Source of the DNA: Plasmopara viticola | Lineage: Eukaryota > Oomycota > Peronosporomycetes > Peronosporales > Peronosporaceae | Direction: 5' to 3' | NCBI GenBank assembly: GCA_001695595.3 | Contig: MBPM02000020.1 | Coordinates: forward strand, 310,001 to 374,000 | DNA: 64,000 nt | Part shown: positions 58,930-64,000 of the stretch, in pieces | Layout: every line of letters starts with the position of its first letter | Position numbering within the stretch: the first letter of the stretch is position 1 | Notes under the pieces: model-generated | The model's input: only the letters and a program-made list of their open reading frames with translations | The model's database searches: none | Told to the model about the DNA's origin: nothing | Program-made: the position numbers and the translations under genes

Positions 58930-60837
58930 TCAGACTGGCGGTGCACGGCCTTGAATACAAGTCCTTGAGTTGTGACCTTCTTGGGTACAGATTCTACACC
59001 TGCGCCGTCGCTGAGGAATCAATGAATTCTCCACATGTTCAAATTCTGACGGATCACGCTGCGTAGATCCTGAGGGCCGTTCCCTTGTTTGCACGCGGTC
59101 CGGCTCTTGCGTATCACCCGTGGGACCTTCCAGAATGTGGCTAAGCAGGACCCTTTTGCGATGATCCCCAGCGATCGAGTATTCACTGATGAATTTTGAT
59201 AGAGCCTCTTCCAGGGTTGGAGTGTTCTCCCTCTCTATGACTCTAGGGGGCTGCACTAAGCGCCAATGTTGATCAAAAACGTCCTCAGAAAGAGGCTTTG
59301 TTCGTCCAAGCAGGGCATGACAGCAAAGATGGCCCATTGTTGATTTGAGCAGGCCTTGACATATCACATGGTTCGTGTCGCGATGTCCGTCTTCAAATCG
59401 GCGTTTGTATGCGCCATAGGTAAGCTTTATACCTGCCACCGAGATTTTACCCATGACCTGAGAGAATAAGGGGCCAAACTGCATACTGGCAATATCCCTC
59501 TGCCTCGCATTCTCCTGCATGATCACTGCAAGTTGACCGTCGCATACAAGCTTCACGGAAGCATTAACTGTCAGCAGATTACCTGTTGACACAGATAACC
59601 ATTTCTTTAAAGCGGAATGAGCACTTTCGACACGTGGCGTCGTGACATGTCCGTAGTGACGCTTGTTTCGGAGGAAAGCGGCCACAAATCTGTCCTTCCA
59701 GACGAGCCAGGTATCCTCAACATACCGCAACACAGGAGCGTGGGCGCTAAATTCTGTGCGCATTGCCGCAAGATGAACTTCGTAATCGGAAATTTTGTCT
59801 TTGGCAACGACAACATTCCATTGCTTCAAAAAAATTTCCCAGGCCTCTTGCGTAGCGAACGCTCTTCTTTGCCTTGCAAGTATATTCTTGCAAATATGCC
59901 ACCGACAAAAAAGACAATTTGCGTTCGGGAAAACTCCACCAAGGGCGTTCATTGAGGCAAGTTCTCGGTCGGTCACAAAGGTGTCAATGCTGTATTGCAG
60001 GAAGACATCGTGCAGGTGACCCATTGCCCAAATTCAGTCCTCTGTTGATTCACTCTTCATAAAGCAAAAGACGAAGGTGAAAGTTGTATTTGTTGCCGTT
60101 ACACCAACGACATGCAAGAGCGTTAAGTTGTACGTGTTCGTTTTGTAGGTAGAATCGACTATCCAAATACAGCTGGCGCTAAACTTCTGACAAAGTTCTT
60201 TGGCGGTCGGTGATATGATTAACAGATGTGTCAGCTTCTGCTCTGCATCACGTTTCGCGAAATAACGGGTATTGCCAGCAAGGCTATCAAGTAAGGCGGC
60301 GAGTGGGGTTCGCCCCGCTAACAAGTTGACACGATGAGATGCGCGGATGTTGTAGATGTCTTGCGGTGTTGACATTTTGTCAGACACTTGACGCAAAGTG
60401 GTAATAATCCGTGCAGGATTCACACCAGCACGTCCCAATGTCAATACCGAAGCGCGTTGGTCACCTGTTAAAGCGCGTCCCTGCGGGTGTGCAGACTGGG
60501 GCGCAAAGGCATCATGGTTGTGTTCCCCATTGTCAACTTGTAACTGCCAAAGGCCGCCCTGTTGACGTATACTGGTATTGAAAAAACATTCAGTAGAGCT
60601 GCTAAAACCCGTTCGTATCTGCTTCTGAACAAACTCTTGTTCCTTCCTTTTTGTATGCCGTCCTCTTGGAGAGTTGAGTATGACAGCTTTAATTGCACCT
60701 TCTTTTTTGTTACCAATCCGTCTAATACGCAAGACCGTCAACGCATATCCTTCTCTTAGTGCATGGGCACAAACTGCGTCCTTGGCTTCTTGCAGAGACT
60801 GATACTTAAGTGCAGGAGGTGGAGCTAAGCTGTTCAT
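58930..60837 (-). pseudogene. MULE transposase, interrupted by one in-frame TGA
   Basis: From ATG 60837 to the stop at 58930 there are 635 codons in a single frame, with one internal TGA at codon 268 (60034-60036). The N-terminal part (about residues 1-110) resembles the FAR1/WRKY-GCM zinc-binding fold, ending ECFFNTSIRQQ...NGEHNHD. The transposase core has Asp 228 (CIWIVDSTYKTN), Asp 290 (IDTFVTDRELASM) and a candidate Glu 404 (RVESAHSALKKWL), with the CRWHICKN motif between. A C-terminal zinc knuckle CRICTQEGHNSRTC (CX2CX4HX4C, about 614-627) follows. All expected parts are present, so the TGA (in MKSESTED-stop-IWAMGHL) is the only visible defect. It would cut the protein between the first and second catalytic Asp. 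Recent loss of function, a sequencing error or readthrough are possible. Confidence 0.92.
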
Positions 60838-60912
60838 CGGGAGGTCTCAAGTGTGCTATGCACTGCGGATATGTGCGCGTGAGCACGTCTTGAGAGTTTG
60901 GCGTAAGTGCAG

Positions 60913-60997
60913 CGCAATGACATTAAACAGAATTTGACCAATAAACAAGAGGGTGAGTGGATATTATCAAAAAGGTGAGTGGAAATTAACAGTTCCC
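60913..60997. repeat. right terminal inverted repeat of MULE
   Basis: 85 bp, the inverted partner of 58621-58705. It lies 76 bp upstream of the transposase start codon and so probably also carries the promoter. Confidence 0.92.
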
Positions 60998-61005
60998 TTA
61001 GTAAT

Positions 61006-63085
61006 ATGGCCAAATCGTTCAGGTAGAGAAAATTAGTGCGTGATCAGGGAAAGAAGCGTGTTATACCTGTGTCGAAACGCATGTCACGATCATATTGACT
61101 ATGCGAATCCGAATGGGCTACAACGGAGCTATGCGTAACGTATTAAATTAGTTGCGATATAAGATTAGGCGTGATATAGCAACATAATACATTAATCATG
61201 ATTTTCCGGTCAGGTTAGCTGGACTGTTTGTGCTCCTTCCGAACGATTATTTATTATACGAGATCCGTCGAATTTCGGGAACAAATACATATTTAAGAAA
61301 TTCTATAGAGACGCTGCTTTATCAAACTATGCAGGCAACCGGTGTTCTACTGAGGGGATGCGTTGCTGGTCCGCAGAGAGTTTGTACGCTACGAGCTAAT
61401 ATACTTGCGTTGGTTTGGAATTCTGAGCTTGGCTGTGCTCGATTGTCTTTGAATCAATATTGGAAGCCCTCAAGTATTGAAAGTGATAGGGGTCACGTAC
61501 GGTCTAGACTGTACACACATACTGAAGCCTGTCTTAGCGGCTACATGGTCGACGCGCCGCCTAAGGACCTCTACACAGCGCGCCATGACAAATTGCAGGT
61601 AGACTTGTCAACCGCACACTACCCTAGATCATCAGCTGACGGGCGCCAATCTTGCCACCTTTCTGCTCGTCACCTTTTGCCAGAATCGTTTTGACACGGT
61701 CATGAGGTAGCCGAAAGTCACACGGGTGAGCGCAGGAGAGCTCCATCCAAAACACAGGGTAGCGTTTAGAGTTTGCAGCTGAGTTCTCATCGCGGTCGCA
61801 ACTTGGGTATTCGATGCGATGAAATGTACGTGGGTTCTCGTGATTGCCCGCACGTTTGAAAGCTTAAACAGTTGTAAGCTGACCTGAGTTGCAACTAACT
61901 GGCTGCTCCAAGTGCTAAACAATTCTCTTCGGCATTACCGATGAAAAGCACGAGTCACTTCGGTCGAAAGGGATCAAGCCGCTCTTGACCGACAAGAGTT
62001 TGAAGATCCATCGGAGAGTGAAGAAAGTGGAGGTAATTTGCCTGCACAATGAGGTGCTTGCACGGAAACGGTTCTATCGGGCTTCTAAAGTCTCCACGAC
62101 AAACACCATTCGCTAAATTGCTTTAGCAAGCGTTTACCTACTGGAGAATGTCTCAAGACACACGTTAATCGCGATTGTATGTTTTGTAGCCATACACTGC
62201 TCTCCCTTGGTTTCAGCAGAGGACTTCTACAACGGTCTTTTGCTTCTCTCATGCTGAGGACACTTTACTTTCGGATTGGAATTTTAAACAAGATTAGTTT
62301 CCATATATTATTGGCTGGAAACGACCATGGATAACATGGCGACATGCAGATCAAGGAGCAGTGTGGCGTCACTGAGCGGTTTTAGTGCAAATAACGAGAC
62401 ATCAATTGCTTGGAAAGTCAAGCCCCCGCTCCGCGCCGACATTCTACCTTCCATAAAGTCAAATAGTATGTAGCGCATCAAATACGATTATGTAAGTTGG
62501 ATTTGGCCATCACCCCGGTACAGGCGTTAATTTAAAAAAAGATTGTTTAATTGGCGAAATATACAATGTACTGGCAGACAAAAATTATCCCGTCCTCGCT
62601 CGAAAGAGTAGCATAACCATTGACCATGAATCTGGATACAAGTAATATGGCGAGGGAATGATAGATGCTATCCCATGAGCTTTTAAACACGTCTGTAACG
62701 CTTCATCGTCCAGGAACGCAAGTTTTCTGGGTATGCATCGACACAAGTGAATGACGTTTCTGTCTATACTTAGAAAGAGCACGGAAAGACGCTAAAAAAA
62801 GTATTTTGTTCACTTGCGGCAGTACTCGAGTGCATGCGCTACAATATTCTTTACGCTGATGCGAATAAGCGCGTCACCGGCGCGATTTTTTTTAAGTATA
62901 AACTATATTCAAGGTGGCCTTAAGACGCATCTTCTTGAGCGTTGACTGCTCGATTTTATATAATTTAGTAGCTTAGGGAAAACTTGACATTTCTTAACAA
63001 GTACAGTGCAAATGACGTTAAAGTGACAAAAGAAATGTTTGGTCTCACACGGATTGAGTGAGTAACTTCTTCCGGTTTCAGTACA
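61006..63085. other. unassigned sequence, no supported gene
   Basis: A 154-codon plus-strand frame (61230-61694) and a 96-codon minus-strand frame (61632-61922) show no domain or splice context that I recognise. The RT part of the gypsy element that follows should lie at the end of this region but is not recognisable. Confidence 0.4.
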
Positions 63086-64000
63086 ACCATTCTGCCTAGT
63101 TTGTAATGCGTCAGGCTTTGCCATCGGCTCTGGTTTGTTACGAGCAAATGCTGATGAGCGAGACCGATTAAACATGCTAAAGAAATATTGCCACGCTTAG
63201 AAACACTTGTCATTTACAAAAAGTCATGCGTTGCTGCGCACGGGGACACAGTCGCCTCGCCTCTCGCAAAAAATCATCGGGTGGCACTCCTATTTTGCGG
63301 AGTACAAACTAAATGTAAGCCAGGGCAGTAAGATGATGCGTGGCCCCTTTCCAAATTGTGAGCTAGCTCATGTACCTCGACTGTACAAGATCTTATTCGT
63401 AGCGCGTTTATATGTATGTAGAAGCAATGATTAAAGATTTAAACGAGAAACTGTCAATGCGGTTCAGTGCGGGATTCCATCGGCTTCCGAAGGAAGTCAA
63501 GCTGCTGACTACAGTATAAATCAAGGTAAATCACTACGTGCAGCGACTACATGATATTGAATATTGTTTCCTCTTTGAGGCTTACATTTCACCGCTTGGT
63601 GGCTATCTTGGTATGGGAAGGCGTATGTCTTTACAGACACCCACTCAAGAATGAGTGGTTCTGCACATATATGCCCGGTGCCTGAAAGCGATTTCGCCTT
63701 ATGCGGTCGCACTATCGTCAAGCTTGCCGGTAGTCTTACGATGTTTGCAATCCATGAGAATATGAGGGACTCGAGGGACACTTTTCTTGTTGCTTTTGTC
63801 GACTGCTTAAGCAAAAAAACTTGTTTAGCGGCTAAGTCGATCGCGTCAAAACAGCAGCGCTGTTCCGGGCCGTATATCAAGACAACGTGAAATTCCACGG
63901 TCGATTGCTTCAGACCTAGATCCTCGCTTTATGGGTTTTATTTATAAAAAGATCAAACTAAGGGGTTGACTAGTCATGCCCACAGTGACCATCTACGAAC
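63086..64000 (+). mobile_element. Ty3/gypsy pol fragment of another lineage, runs off right edge
   Basis: RNaseH pieces: ASGFAIGSGLLRANADERDR near 63110-63165, then SHALLRTGTQSPRLSQKI and GWHSYFAEYKLNVSQGSK (63225-63330), a typical TDHxSLRTxTQSPHLSQR..FFAEY block, then ELAHVPRLY. Integrase follows near 63790-63840 (AFVDCLSKKTCLAAKSI), as in the VFVDRLSKMAHLAA stretch, and a possible HAHSDHLRT at the edge where the family has HPQTD. Frame changes and stops show decay. The RNaseH sequence differs clearly from E1 and E2, so it is a separate lineage. Confidence 0.75.

Larger units (their letters stand above)
58613..61005 (-). mobile_element. complete MULE (Mutator-like) DNA transposon with TIRs and 8-bp TSD
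   Basis: The element spans 58621-60997 (2377 bp). Its 85-bp terminal inverted repeats (58621-58705 and 60913-60997) start GGGAAC and differ at six positions (about 93% identity, no indels). The target duplication TTAGTAAT is exact (58613-58620 and 60998-61005). Inside each TIR the phrase AATTTCCACTCA (or AATATCCACTCA) occurs twice, which may be sub-terminal transposase sites. The single gene inside is read from the minus strand. High TIR identity and an intact target duplication indicate a fairly recent insertion. Confidence 0.93.

Noticed and set aside
59617..60062. Plus-strand ORFs inside the MULE
   Set aside because: Antisense shadows of the transposase frame.
61230..61694. 154-codon plus-strand gene
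   Set aside because: Composition is ambiguous, no domain or intron context, and overlapping frames on the other strand are equally good.
1..64000. CRISPR array, prophage, antiviral defence island or biosynthetic cluster
   Set aside because: No spaced repeats or bacterial gene organisation; introns and element types are eukaryotic.

Overview
This window looks like a repeat-rich stretch of an oomycete nuclear genome, probably Peronosporales (Phytophthora or a downy mildew). The evidence is short GT-AG introns of 54-87 bp, an SPX-MFS phosphate transporter and an EF-hand protein of eukaryotic type, many decayed Ty3/gypsy elements, a FAR1-type MULE transposon, tRNA-derived SINEs and one possible RXLR-type ORF. 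No rRNA, functional tRNA, CRISPR array or operon was seen. Species and functions are inferred from the sequence only; no search was run.

Layout. The first 6.4 kb is a gene island, all on the minus strand: the 5' part of a putative secreted protein running off the left edge (535 to 1), an N-terminal-motor kinesin (3400 to 860), and a multi-pass membrane protein (6428 to 4552) with a one-base frameshift in a homopolymer. From 6.6 to 8 kb lie two copies of a SINE-like repeat, one of them in the putative intron of a small candidate gene. From 8.5 to 12.8 kb are remains of two Ty3/gypsy elements in opposite orientation. A second plus-strand gene island (13.65-18.73 kb) holds an intact SPX-MFS transporter, a decayed IQ-motif gene and an intact four-EF-hand protein.

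From 19.6 to 36.6 kb there are mostly decayed retroelements: a non-LTR reverse transcriptase (19.6-21.7 kb), gag and integrase scraps (23-25 kb), two copies of a tRNA-headed SINE (26.9 and 31.8 kb), and a small ORF with a duplicated RLLR motif (22.3 kb). The only clear host gene between 19 and 64 kb is a four-exon TIP41/TIPRL-like gene (37828 to 36639), with a third copy of the first SINE just upstream of it. From 38.4 to 53 kb I see no convincing gene. A long decayed Ty3/gypsy element with a 3' LTR occupies 53.0-57.8 kb. A structurally complete MULE with 85-bp terminal inverted repeats and an 8-bp target duplication lies at 58621-60997; its transposase is interrupted by a single in-frame TGA. 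A third type of Ty3/gypsy pol runs off the right edge.

The host genes do not form one pathway. Kinesin (microtubule motor), TIP41 (PP2A/TOR signalling), SPX-MFS (phosphate homeostasis) and the EF-hand protein (calcium) are unrelated housekeeping functions embedded in transposon debris. I found no convincing new multi-gene system. The most notable items are the MULE, the two SINE families with intact target-site duplications, three near-perfect hairpins, and gene-breaking lesions that need confirmation by reads.
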